NCBI RefSeq assembly: GCF_002197755.1
Contig: NZ_NHOT01000003.1
Location: 434,001 to 498,000, forward strand
Direction of reading: 5' to 3'
From: Pedobacter sp. AJM
Lineage (GTDB): Bacteria > Bacteroidota > Bacteroidia > Sphingobacteriales > Sphingobacteriaceae
DNA length: 64,000 nt
The notes below the pieces were generated by a model. The model was not told the origin of the DNA. It saw only the letters and a list, made by a program, of their open reading frames with translations, and made no database searches. A program made the translations under genes and the position numbers. Shown here in pieces: positions 29,463-37,267 of this stretch (position 1 is its first letter; each line of letters opens with the position of its first letter).

Positions 29463-29478
29463 ATCCTGTGCCAACCTG
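29463..29478 (-). promoter_or_regulatory. Candidate PUL operator, direct repeat (site 4, two-domain CE12)
   Basis: On the gene strand it reads CAGGTTGGCACAGGAT, half-sites 10 bp apart, 154 nt before the ATG. The flank GGATGGTTTAA resembles the flank of site 1 (GGATGGGTTAA). The stop codon of the next gene upstream is only about 18 nt away, so this site is intergenic but near a gene end. Confidence 0.45.
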
Positions 29479-29495
29479 TAACGGCTAAGGATACT

Positions 29496-29942
29496 TTACA
29501 GCATATTGATGATACTGTGGTAGTAAGCACTTGACTGGGCGGGCTGGTCTTGTTCAAAGGCCATTAATGCAAATTTTACTTTATGCACTTTCTTCCGGCT
29601 TAGATTCAGTTTAGTGTAAGGGATAAAAATAAATAATCCATCATTAATATTGGGGCTTATTGAAGTAGCTTGATTGGCTGTTGAAATTTTTCCGTTATCA
29701 CAGCAATAAAAGTTAGTAAAACGTGTCAGTTCCTTTCCATTTTCTAGATAAAAACAGGTATTAAATAACAGATCTCCGGCATTATTTTTCCGCCAATGAA
29801 ATTTAGGATATATTTTCATTCCTTTTTCCGCATGATAAACCGCATCGTATACCACCTTAGCCGTTAATGCTTTATGCTTTTGTTGAGCATTAACCCTTGT
29901 AATCAGGAACAGGAAGATAAATAAAGACAATAATGGTTTCAT
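29496..29942 (-). CDS. Secreted protein of unknown function
   Basis: 148 aa. The first 19 residues form a signal peptide ending near TRVNAQ. The mature part is a mixed beta protein with a Cys pair in NFYCCDNGK and several aromatic residues. I do not recognise a domain. It lies between the PUL and the SMP-30-like gene, is separated from the latter by a strong terminator at 30161-30193, and so is transcribed on its own. It shows no sign of belonging to the PUL. Confidence 0.7.
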   Translation of the reverse strand: MKPLLSLFIFLFLITRVNAQQKHKALTAKVVYDAVYHAEKGMKIYPKFHWRKNNAGDLLFNTCFYLENGKELTRFTNFYCCDNGKISTANQATSISPNINDGLFIFIPYTKLNLSRKKVHKVKFALMAFEQDQPAQSSAYYHSIINML

Positions 29943-30337
29943 AATCAGATCATTTCATACGAAACTACCTAAGGTGAAGTGCAATCAAACAACTCTTACC
30001 CATTATGATCAAAAATAGTATAACCTGCTTCACAGAATTCTACAGAATTACACACCTTTAAGCCCCTTATTTTAATATTGTTTACATCCATTCCGGCATG
30101 ACCTGTTGGTACAGTGGCCAATCACCTTAAATAAGAATTTTCAAGACGGGAAATGAAAATAAAAAAGCCCTTCAATCCTGAAAGGGCTTTTTTTAGTTGT
30201 CTATCCCTATAAGTAGGAACCCAAAACTAAATAATCACTTTAATATTTAAGGGGTCTGAATAAACTGAACAGGAATAAATTCAGTTCATTTTTGGCACTT
30301 CAACTGAATAAGGCTGAAACAACAAAATAACATCCTG
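29943..30337. other. Intergenic region with terminator
   Basis: 395 nt. It contains the minus-strand terminator at 30161-30193. A TATTTTTG box on the minus strand near 30010-30017 could be a -7 element for the 148-aa gene, but no -33 box is seen. Nothing else stands out. Confidence 0.5.
30161..30193 (-). terminator. Rho-independent terminator of the SMP-30-like gene
   Basis: A perfect 12-bp stem AAAAAAGCCCTT/AAGGGCTTTTTT with a 9-nt loop. The A and T tracts on both sides make it able to act in both directions. It lies about 145 nt after the stop of the SMP-30-like gene. Confidence 0.85.
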
Positions 30338-31228
30338 TTATTCAACGCCTTTCATATTTGTTTTTATCATATAAAGCGACTTTGATGCGGTAATAAAAAG
30401 TATGTTGCGATCTTTTCCTCCAAAACAAATGTTGCCGCACCAGTCTTCCGGAACATCAATATGTCCGATTTTTTCACCATCCGGTTGGTAAACATCAACC
30501 CCTTTTCCTGTAATGTAAATATTTCCGGTATTATCTAAAGTCATTCCGTCTGAGCCTTGTTTAAAAACCAGTTTCCGGTTAGCTAATGATGCATCAGGAT
30601 TAATCTCATAGCGATAGGTAACACCGGCTTTTATATCAGCAATATAAAGAAACCTGCCGTCAGGTGTGCCTACAATACCATTCGGACGCTCAAATCCTGC
30701 GGCAGCTATCTGAGCGGTCTTTTTACCCTTAGCCAGATAATACACTTTCTCGCCATCCAGTGCTGATGATTTTCTCGTCCAGTAATCACGCTGATAATAA
30801 GGATCGGTAAAATAAATTCCACCTTTGGCATCAATCCAGAGGTCATTCGGACCGTTCACTTTTTTCCCTTCAAAATCAGAGAATAAAACCTTCACCTTTT
30901 TATTCCGGTCAACTGACCAGATCTGGTTATCTTCATCGGCACAAACAATCAGGTTGCCTTTTTGATCAAAATAAGTTCCGTTTGCCCGGCCTGATTTTTC
31001 CATAAACAGACTCAGCTTTCCATTGGTGTCATATTTCCAGATGTGATCATTGGGTTGATCAGTAAAAAAAACATTACCCTGCCGGTCGACTGAGGCACCC
31101 TCGGTAAACTTAAACTGTGCCGAAATCAACTTTAAACTATCCTGTACCAAAATAGGGCGGGTGGTCTGCGCAACTGCCGAGGAATAAATAACGGTTGTAA
31201 CTAAGAGGATTAAATAAAACTTTTTCAT
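30338..31228 (-). CDS. SMP-30/gluconolactonase-family secreted protein
   Basis: 296 aa from the ATG at 31228, which begins the signal peptide (MKKFYLILLVTTVIYSSAVAQ). A farther in-frame ATG at 31285 gives no signal. The repeated pattern of a six-bladed propeller is visible: FTEGASVDRQGNVFFTD, VNGPNDLWIDAKGGIYFTDPYY and ERPNGIVGTPDGRFLYIAD, with metal-ligand Glu and Asn/Asp at family positions. Members hydrolyse sugar lactones. The substrate here is unknown. It is followed by a terminator and preceded by a lipoprotein gene 79 nt away on the same strand. Confidence 0.85.
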   Translation of the reverse strand: MKKFYLILLVTTVIYSSAVAQTTRPILVQDSLKLISAQFKFTEGASVDRQGNVFFTDQPNDHIWKYDTNGKLSLFMEKSGRANGTYFDQKGNLIVCADEDNQIWSVDRNKKVKVLFSDFEGKKVNGPNDLWIDAKGGIYFTDPYYQRDYWTRKSSALDGEKVYYLAKGKKTAQIAAAGFERPNGIVGTPDGRFLYIADIKAGVTYRYEINPDASLANRKLVFKQGSDGMTLDNTGNIYITGKGVDVYQPDGEKIGHIDVPEDWCGNICFGGKDRNILFITASKSLYMIKTNMKGVE

Positions 31229-31306
31229 AACATCATATTGAGGCTGCAAAGAGCAGATTAATTTTGATGCCTGCAAATAAAACAACCATTAATATTTTTC
31301 AATCCC

Positions 31307-31930
31307 CTAATTGATCGGCTTCCAATGCGGATGTAAAGTCAAATAGGTATTGTTCAGGGGCTGATTAGCCGGATGAATCGTTAGCGCAATACTTTTTCCG
31401 TTCAGGAACTCGAAACTGATGCCATCCTGCATGGAATCATATATCACAACGGTATCCTGCTTTTCATTGAGGTACGAAGCCATTTGCTTCATGCCCGAAA
31501 ATTTCAGTTGCGTATCATTTAGACTTCTACCTGTCGAAAATCCGTCCTTTGTTTTAAACTGGCTGGCAGTAATCCGGATTTGCTTTACCTCCTTTATCCG
31601 CATACTGGTATCACGATAAGCAGAATAGATGGCTACTTCATTGCGCTTTCCACGCGTTGAATCCCGACTGTACCAGATACCCCAGGCTTTGCCCATTGCA
31701 GCATCGCTTAGATCGGCTTTTCCTAAAAGTTTAGCCACCACCTGCACATCATCACCCAAAGAAATTTCTCCTGCTGAACGGCCCGGAACAATCAAGAATT
31801 TTTCTGCAATTTTAACCGTTCCTTCATCTTTTACAGTTTCGGCCACAGCACTTACCTCCGCTTTGCGGTTGGATTTACAGGCAAACAGGCTTAGGCTTAA
31901 ACCCAGGAAGATCATTTTATAAAGTTTCAT
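31307..31930 (-). CDS. Lipoprotein of unknown function
   Basis: 207 aa from the ATG at 31930, chosen because it starts a lipoprotein signal with lipobox LFACK (Cys18). The longer frame to 31981 runs toward the divergent polX promoter. The mature part begins with a Ser/Ala/Glu-rich linker, then a soluble domain with GRSAGEISLGDDVQVVAKLL, a pattern seen in proteins that start with a short beta-hairpin repeat. No family is recognised. It is divergent from polX and may share a unit with the SMP-30-like gene. Confidence 0.7.
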   Translation of the reverse strand: MKLYKMIFLGLSLSLFACKSNRKAEVSAVAETVKDEGTVKIAEKFLIVPGRSAGEISLGDDVQVVAKLLGKADLSDAAMGKAWGIWYSRDSTRGKRNEVAIYSAYRDTSMRIKEVKQIRITASQFKTKDGFSTGRSLNDTQLKFSGMKQMASYLNEKQDTVVIYDSMQDGISFEFLNGKSIALTIHPANQPLNNTYLTLHPHWKPIN

Positions 31931-32016
31931 CACTGAAGAACAATGCCTTACAAATTCTGTTTGAAAAATTGCCGCCCCCATGAGTTTTAGCGCAATATTT
32001 TCTAATTTTACCCCTT

Positions 32017-33702
32017 ATGGAAAATAAAACCATTGCCCGCACGCTACGCTTTTTATCGCAGTTGATGGAGCTGCATGAAGAGAATCCTTTCAAAATAAAA
32101 TCAATAGCCAATGCTTATTTTAAAGTAGATAAATTGCCTTTTGCTTTAAAAGACAAACCATTGGAAGAAATTGATCAGATTGAAGGGATTGGTAAAGGAC
32201 TGGCATCAAAAATAACCGAGCTGCTGCAAACAGGTGAATTAAGGGAACTAAATGAGCTGATACAGCAAACACCTGAAGGCGTGATAGAAATGTTGAGTAT
32301 TAAAGGTATCGGACCAAAAAAAATTCTGATTATCTGGAGAATACTTGGCATTGAAAGCATTGGTGAGTTGTATTATGCTTGTAACGAAAACCGCTTAATT
32401 GAGGCTAAAGGTTTTGGTTTGAAAACCCAGGAAGAAATCAAAAATGCCATAGCGTTTAAACTGGCAGCGAACGGCAGATTTCTTTATGCTCAGGTAGAAG
32501 GCTTTGCCAACACGCTGTTTACACAGATTTCTGAATGGCTGATTAACATAGATAACCATTCGTTACTGGGATTTGCAGGGCAATACCGCCGGGCCTGTGA
32601 AATTATTGATGAGCTGGAATTGGTAATTGGAGCTGAAAACATGGAAATTGTAGCCGAACAATTAACATCTTTTGGGCCACTATCGCTTATTGCTGGTGAT
32701 GAAGCTTTTATTGCCACTACTGAAGCTGGTTTAAGAATTAAAATCTTCCTGGTAAATAAAGCTGATTTTTATCTGGAATGGTTTAAACTTACAGGAAATC
32801 ATGAGCATGCAAAAAAAGTACTTACACTTGCTGGTGATGGTCCTTTTGCAAACGAGAATGAAATTTACAGCAAAGCCGGACTCTCTTATATCGAACCCGA
32901 ACTTCGAGAAGGTTTTGATGAAATTGAACTGGCTAAAACTGATCAGCTGCCTGTTTTAATCACCGACAAGGATTTGAAAGGCAGCCTGCATAATCACTCT
33001 ACCTGGAGTGATGGTGTTCATACTTTGGAACAAATGGCTGTGTATTGCAAGGATGTATTAAATCTTCAATACCTTGGTATCTGCGATCACTCCAAAACGG
33101 CGGTTTATGCGAAGGGCTTAAATGAACAAAGGGTATTTGGCCAGCATCAGGAAATAGACGAATTGAATCAAAGACTGGCTCCGTTTAAAATATTTAAAGG
33201 CATTGAGAGTGATATTTTAAGTGATGGTTCTTTAGATTATTCAGACGATATTTTAAAAACATTCGATTTTGTGGTGGCATCGGTTCACAGTAACCTGCGG
33301 ATGGATGAAGCGAAGGCAACAACTCGTTTGTTGAAAGCTATTGAAAATCCATATACCACCATTTTGGGGCACCCCACCGGACGTTTGTTATTAAGTCGTG
33401 CAGGTTATCCCATCGACTATAAAAAAATCATTGATGCCTGTGCAGCCAACCAGGTGGTGATTGAAATTAATGCAAATCCGCTTCGCCTGGATTTAGATTG
33501 GCGCTGGCATCGCTATGCCCTGGAGAAAGGTGTGCTACTTTCGGTAAATCCCGATGCACACCGAACAGATGGTTTCCATGATACACGTTATGGAATTCTG
33601 GTTGCCCGAAAAGGCGGACTGAGCGCAGACAAATGCCTGAACGCTTTTTCTTTGGAAGAAATAATCGCATATTTTGATGGAAAAAAAGATAACCGTCTTT
33701 AG
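32017..33702 (+). CDS. polX: PolX-family protein with PHP nuclease domain, polymerase site degenerate
   Basis: 561 aa, cytoplasmic. Order: an N-terminal 8-kDa-like domain and helix-hairpin-helix motifs (IEGIGKGLA 55-63, IKGIGPKK 95-102), a polymerase-X palm, then a C-terminal PHP domain. PHP metal ligands are intact: LHNHSTWSDG (His325, His327), ICDHS, GIESDIL, VASVHSN, LGHPTGR and NPDAHR. In the palm, the GDxD motif reads DELE, giving Glu199 and Glu201, and the third Asp position in GLRIKIF is Lys242. Gap filling by polymerisation therefore looks lost while 3'-5' exonuclease or AP-nuclease activity could remain. The stop codon lies inside a heptamer repeat. Confidence 0.9.
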   Translation: MENKTIARTLRFLSQLMELHEENPFKIKSIANAYFKVDKLPFALKDKPLEEIDQIEGIGKGLASKITELLQTGELRELNELIQQTPEGVIEMLSIKGIGPKKILIIWRILGIESIGELYYACNENRLIEAKGFGLKTQEEIKNAIAFKLAANGRFLYAQVEGFANTLFTQISEWLINIDNHSLLGFAGQYRRACEIIDELELVIGAENMEIVAEQLTSFGPLSLIAGDEAFIATTEAGLRIKIFLVNKADFYLEWFKLTGNHEHAKKVLTLAGDGPFANENEIYSKAGLSYIEPELREGFDEIELAKTDQLPVLITDKDLKGSLHNHSTWSDGVHTLEQMAVYCKDVLNLQYLGICDHSKTAVYAKGLNEQRVFGQHQEIDELNQRLAPFKIFKGIESDILSDGSLDYSDDILKTFDFVVASVHSNLRMDEAKATTRLLKAIENPYTTILGHPTGRLLLSRAGYPIDYKKIIDACAANQVVIEINANPLRLDLDWRWHRYALEKGVLLSVNPDAHRTDGFHDTRYGILVARKGGLSADKCLNAFSLEEIIAYFDGKKDNRL

Positions 33703-33744
33703 TCTTTAGTCTTTAGTCTTTAGTCTTTAGTCTTTAGTCTTTAG
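33695..33744. repeat. Seven-copy GTCTTTA heptamer repeat over the polX stop codon
   Basis: Seven perfect copies of a 7-bp unit in 50 nt. The first copy supplies the last codon and the TAG stop of polX, so copy-number change would not alter the protein. It is a likely slippage-prone tract. Confidence 0.95.
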
Positions 33745-33812
33745 AAAAAAGATAAACCTCCTTAATATGTTTTAATCTTTTCAAATTAAATTTGTGTCAT
33801 CATGCCGAAGGG

Positions 33813-33837
33813 ATCTGTATAATCACTCCGTAGGTAA
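33813..33837. repeat. Single diverged copy of the 84-bp repeat core
   Basis: 21 of 25 positions match the ATCTGTGTAATCATCCCGAAGG core repeated at 45543-45925. It sits alone just before the DUF4254 gene. Confidence 0.5.
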
Positions 33838-33852
33838 TCATCCTAAATTTAA

Positions 33853-33860
33853 TATCTTTG
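33853..33860 (+). promoter_or_regulatory. -7 promoter box TATCTTTG close to the DUF4254 start
   Basis: It matches TAnnTTTG and ends 4 nt before the ATG at 33865, implying a leaderless or nearly leaderless mRNA. No clear -33 box lies at the usual spacing. Confidence 0.4.
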
Positions 33861-33864
33861 CTAC

Positions 33865-34467
33865 ATGATCAGTGAAATTGCCAACCGCATATTTAATCAG
33901 GTTATTACCGATTACCATCAATTTGACGATATCGACTACCCAGTTGAAAATCCTTACGATGCTGAAAGCCTTGAACATCTTTTATATGTTAAAAACTGGA
34001 TTGATACCGCACAATGGCATATGGAAGACGTAGTGCGCAACCCTAATATTAATCCTGCTGAAGGCTTAAGCTGGAAAAGACGGATTGATGCACAAAATCA
34101 GGTACGTACGGATATGGTTGAATTTATAGATGGCTATTTTCTGAATCTTTACCGCGGAATTACAGCTTTGCCTGATGCGAAAATCAACACGGAAAGCCCG
34201 GCATGGGCCATCGACAGGCTTTCGATCCTGGCGCTGAAAATTTACCACATGCAGGAAGAGGCAGAACGAGAAACGGCATCTGCTAAACACCGTGAACAAT
34301 GCCAGGCCAAGCTGAATATTCTATTATCTCAACGTGAAGATTTATCGACCAGTATTGATCAGTTACTGGCCGATATTGAAGCTGGAAAGAAATACATGAA
34401 AGTATATAAGCAGATGAAAATGTATAATGATCCGAGTTTAAATCCGGTGTTGTATAATAAAGCGTAG
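33865..34467 (+). CDS. DUF4254 domain protein
   Basis: 200 aa, all-helical, cytoplasmic, no signal. It matches the DUF4254 pattern: DYHQFDDIDYPVENPY (16-31), LYVKNWIDTAQWHMEDVVRNP, and a C-terminal coiled region CQAKLNILLSQREDLSTSIDQ. The function is unknown. In Bacteroidota this family is commonly found beside GT9 glycosyltransferases, as here, which suggests a part in cell-surface glycan assembly. The gap to the GT9 gene is 36 nt and holds a CGTCATTGCGAG element. Confidence 0.85.
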   Translation: MISEIANRIFNQVITDYHQFDDIDYPVENPYDAESLEHLLYVKNWIDTAQWHMEDVVRNPNINPAEGLSWKRRIDAQNQVRTDMVEFIDGYFLNLYRGITALPDAKINTESPAWAIDRLSILALKIYHMQEEAERETASAKHREQCQAKLNILLSQREDLSTSIDQLLADIEAGKKYMKVYKQMKMYNDPSLNPVLYNKA

Positions 34468-34474
34468 TTCCAAA

Positions 34475-34487
34475 TCGTCATTGCGAG
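34475..34487. repeat. TCGTCATTGCGAG element, copy 1
   Basis: 13 nt identical to 38683-38695. It lies between the DUF4254 and GT9 genes. It is the core of a short intergenic repeat seen in many bacterial genomes. Confidence 0.7.
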
Positions 34488-34503
34488 GTATCAATAAAAG
34501 CCA

Positions 34504-35535
34504 ATGTCATCAATGGAAAAAATTATCGTTTTACGCTTTTCAGCCATGGGCGATGTGGCAATGGTGGCTTCGGTATTGAAAGAATTTGCTGCACAAAACC
34601 CTGCGGTTGAAATCATCATGGTTAGTCGAGCGGCATTTAAACCATTTTTTAATGAAATAAAAAACCTCACTTTCCATACCATTCAACCTGAAAATACCCA
34701 CAAGGGCCTTTTGGGCTTGTTCAAACTTTTTAAAGAACTTCAAAAATATAAGCCTGCTGCTATAGCCGATTTGCACGACAATTTAAGGAGCAGATTCATA
34801 TCAGCATGTTTTCGTTTTACAGGAATAAAAATTAAGAGGATTGATAAAGGAAGGGCTGAAAAAAAAGCACTAACACGTTCAGTTAATAAAATTTTTAAGC
34901 CACTCCGCCAAACGGTAGAACGTTATGCAGATGTTTTTTGTGAACTGGGCTATCCGATTGAATTAACGCATAAGATAAATCGCAAACCGCAGTTATTACC
35001 TGCAAATGCGGAATACTTGTTTCGTAATCCACTGCAAAAAAAGATAGGCATCTCCCCTTTTGCACAGCACATTTACAAGGTTTATCCTTTAAAAAAAATG
35101 GAGAAAGTGATTGCGCTGTTAAGCGCATCAGGCCATGAACTTTTCATTTTTGGCGGAGGAAAATCTGAACAAGCCATTGCAGAAAATTGGGCAAAACATA
35201 ATGCAAACACACATAATTTAATCGGAAATTTCAGCCTGACGGAAGAACTTGCGATCATTTCAAATCTGGATTTAATGTTAAGTATGGATTCGTCAGGTAT
35301 GCACATGGCATCGCTGGCTGGTGTTCCAGTCGTTTCGGTATGGGGCCCGACACATCCATATGCCGGTTTCTTAGGCTATGGGCAGTCTATAAACAATTGT
35401 GTGCAGGTTGATCATCCGATGCGGCCAAATTCGATTTACGGAAACAAACCCTGCATGTGCGGTGTTGAAAGTTGTATGGACATGATTGAGTCACAAAGCA
35501 TTGTAAACAAAATTAAAGAAAACTTAAATGGCTAA
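34504..35535 (+). CDS. Glycosyltransferase family 9 (heptosyltransferase-like)
   Basis: 343 aa, GT-B fold. Typical GT9 signatures: N-terminal IIVLRFSAMGDVAMVASVL, middle IGISPFAQHIYKVYP, and C-terminal LSMDSSGMHMASLAGVPVVSVWGPTHP with the nucleotide-sugar site. It transfers a heptose or other sugar to lipid A-core or another surface glycan. The sugar is not known. A second Met three codons downstream (34513) may be the true start. The last 8 nt overlap the sixA gene, so the two are coupled. Confidence 0.9.
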   Translation: MSSMEKIIVLRFSAMGDVAMVASVLKEFAAQNPAVEIIMVSRAAFKPFFNEIKNLTFHTIQPENTHKGLLGLFKLFKELQKYKPAAIADLHDNLRSRFISACFRFTGIKIKRIDKGRAEKKALTRSVNKIFKPLRQTVERYADVFCELGYPIELTHKINRKPQLLPANAEYLFRNPLQKKIGISPFAQHIYKVYPLKKMEKVIALLSASGHELFIFGGGKSEQAIAENWAKHNANTHNLIGNFSLTEELAIISNLDLMLSMDSSGMHMASLAGVPVVSVWGPTHPYAGFLGYGQSINNCVQVDHPMRPNSIYGNKPCMCGVESCMDMIESQSIVNKIKENLNG

Positions 35536-36025
35536 GCAATTATTGTTGGTTCGGCATGGGAAATCCGATTGGGGGAATTTAGATTTAAAAGACTTCGATC
35601 GCCCACTCAATAAACGTGGTAAAGAGAATGCACCTGAAATGGCAGAACGCTTGTTAAAAAAGGGGTTCAAATTTGATTTGATGGTAAGCAGTCCTGCTAA
35701 ACGGGCGAAATCTACTGCCAAGTTTTTCGCTGAAGCCTATCAGTTTGATCAGGTTCAGTTTGAAGCGTCCATTTATGAAGCCAATACCCAGGCACTTTTA
35801 AAGGTGATTAACAGTTTAGATGATGATGCAAATACGGTTATCATGTTTGGACACAACCCAGGTTTTACCGATTTGGCAAATGCATTAAGCGATGCTGATA
35901 TTTATAATATTCCAACTGCCGGAATGGTGCTGATTTCTTTTCCTTTTGATTCATGGGCAATGGTGAGCAAAGGCACCGGAGACCTGGTGTTTTTTGATTA
36001 CCCAAAGAATAGTGATGAAATGTAA
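35528..36025 (+). CDS. sixA: SixA-type histidine phosphatase
   Basis: 165 aa, cytoplasmic. The RHG motif VRHGKSDWGN (8-17) gives the phospho-accepting His. The second conserved His is in MFGHNPGF, and R/E positions of the family are present (SSPAKRAKSTA). SixA dephosphorylates phosphohistidine proteins, but this branch of the family may act on other phosphoesters. It overlaps the GT9 stop by 8 nt. Confidence 0.88.
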   Translation: MAKQLLLVRHGKSDWGNLDLKDFDRPLNKRGKENAPEMAERLLKKGFKFDLMVSSPAKRAKSTAKFFAEAYQFDQVQFEASIYEANTQALLKVINSLDDDANTVIMFGHNPGFTDLANALSDADIYNIPTAGMVLISFPFDSWAMVSKGTGDLVFFDYPKNSDEM

Positions 36026-36217
36026 TTCCTGATTGCCACTGAAACACGGCGTACATGGAAAAATTAAAGAAGTTGTTACTTTGATCTTCGTATTGAAGAA
36101 ACTTTTCTAGTTCGCTGACATAAACCGTTCATTTTCAATGATCTTTACATCTCGCTGTGCTCCTGTCGAAAGGGCGATGCAACAGGTTCAAAAGAACCAA
36201 TATCTTTGTTAAATAAA

Positions 36218-36271
36218 CCTGATTGCAATGGAAAGCCCCAATTTTTCATTGGGCTTGTAATTAAAAGCAGG
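36218..36271. repeat. Palindromic intergenic element
   Basis: The ends CCTG/CAGG pair. Inside, AAGCCCCAAT and ATTGGGCTT form a stem with one bulged C and a TTTTC loop. It resembles a dispersed intergenic hairpin, but no second copy is present in this window. Confidence 0.4.
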
Positions 36272-36356
36272 ACTAAAAAATCAAAAGCACTACTGAGCCT
36301 ACATTTACAAAAAAATAAGAAATCCCATTAATTTTACTACAATTGTTATATTTTGC

Positions 36357-36364
36357 TATCTTTG
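36357..36364 (+). promoter_or_regulatory. -7 promoter box TATCTTTG upstream of the DUF4290 gene
   Basis: It matches TAnnTTTG and lies 115 nt before the ATG at 36480. No clear TTTG lies at 19-21 nt spacing. Confidence 0.4.
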
Positions 36365-36479
36365 AATATAAATAACGAAAGTCCGGCAATAGACATTTCG
36401 GTGAATTCATAACCTCATCTCCTCCTGGTTATTTCATAATTCGTATCGCCGGAAGATTGATCCATTAAATTATCTATAC

Positions 36480-37172
36480 ATGAATTTTGATTATAATACG
36501 ACGCGCAGTCACCTGATTTTATCAGAATATGGCCGCAACGTTCAGAATATGGTAAAGTACATTTGCGAATTACCCACCATTGAAGAACGCAATAAATATG
36601 CCCAGGCAGTTATTGACCTGATGGGATTCTTACAACCACACCTGCGTGATGTGGCCGATTTTAAGCATAAACTCTGGGATCACCTGCATATCATCTCTGG
36701 CTATCAGATTGACGTAGAAAGTCCGTACCCAAAGCCGCTTCCTGAAAATGCTTTTAAAAAACCAGAGCCGCTTCCTTATCCGCAGCAACGCATTACCTAT
36801 AAACATTATGGTAAAACGGTAGAAAACCTGATTGAGAAAGCCATGCGCGAAGAAAACCCTGAAAATAAAAAAGCCATGGTTCAGGGAATTGCCAACTTTA
36901 TGAAAATGGCGTATGTTACCTGGAATAAGGATAATGTGAGTGATGATACCATTATTAAAGATTTAAAATACCTTTCAGGAGGATTATTATCGCTGGATGA
37001 AGGTGTAAATCTGGCAAAAGTTGAATTCAGGGCACAGAATCCACGCCAGAATAACAACAATAATAACAACCGCGGAAGAACAAATAACAACAACGGAAAA
37101 AACCGCCAGAACAATACCAATAATAACAATAATCGCGGAAGGACAAACAACAACAATAAACCAAAATATTAA
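36480..37172 (+). CDS. DUF4290 domain protein with Asn/Arg-rich tail
   Basis: 230 aa. Residues 1-185 match the DUF4290 pattern: EYGRNVQNMVKYI near the start, RNKYAQAVIDLMG, and YGKTVENLIEKAMREENPE. The last 45 residues are almost only Asn, Arg, Gly and Thr, with two copies of RGRTNNNN. The tail is basic and low in complexity, which suggests contact with RNA, DNA or acidic membrane lipids. It precedes murA by about 95 nt in the same direction. The function is unknown. Confidence 0.85.
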   Translation: MNFDYNTTRSHLILSEYGRNVQNMVKYICELPTIEERNKYAQAVIDLMGFLQPHLRDVADFKHKLWDHLHIISGYQIDVESPYPKPLPENAFKKPEPLPYPQQRITYKHYGKTVENLIEKAMREENPENKKAMVQGIANFMKMAYVTWNKDNVSDDTIIKDLKYLSGGLLSLDEGVNLAKVEFRAQNPRQNNNNNNNRGRTNNNNGKNRQNNTNNNNNRGRTNNNNKPKY

Positions 37173-37267
37173 AGGAAAGGTAAAAGGCGGAAAGTGAAAG
37201 GAAAAAGGTTATAGATCTATGCCCACACTGATTGCTTGAGAATCGATACAAAATACTATAAAAATAT

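Larger units (their letters stand above)
36026..36479. other. Intergenic region with repeat-like element and -7 boxes
   Basis: 454 nt. It contains a short hairpin GGTTC AAAA GAACC (36184-36197) and a palindromic element at 36218-36271. There are two TATCTTTG boxes, at 36201-36208 and 36357-36364. No gene is visible. Confidence 0.5.

Noticed and set aside
30330..30345. Single CCTGT half-site near the SMP-30-like gene end
   Set aside because: No partner at 10-bp spacing, so it is not counted as an operator.
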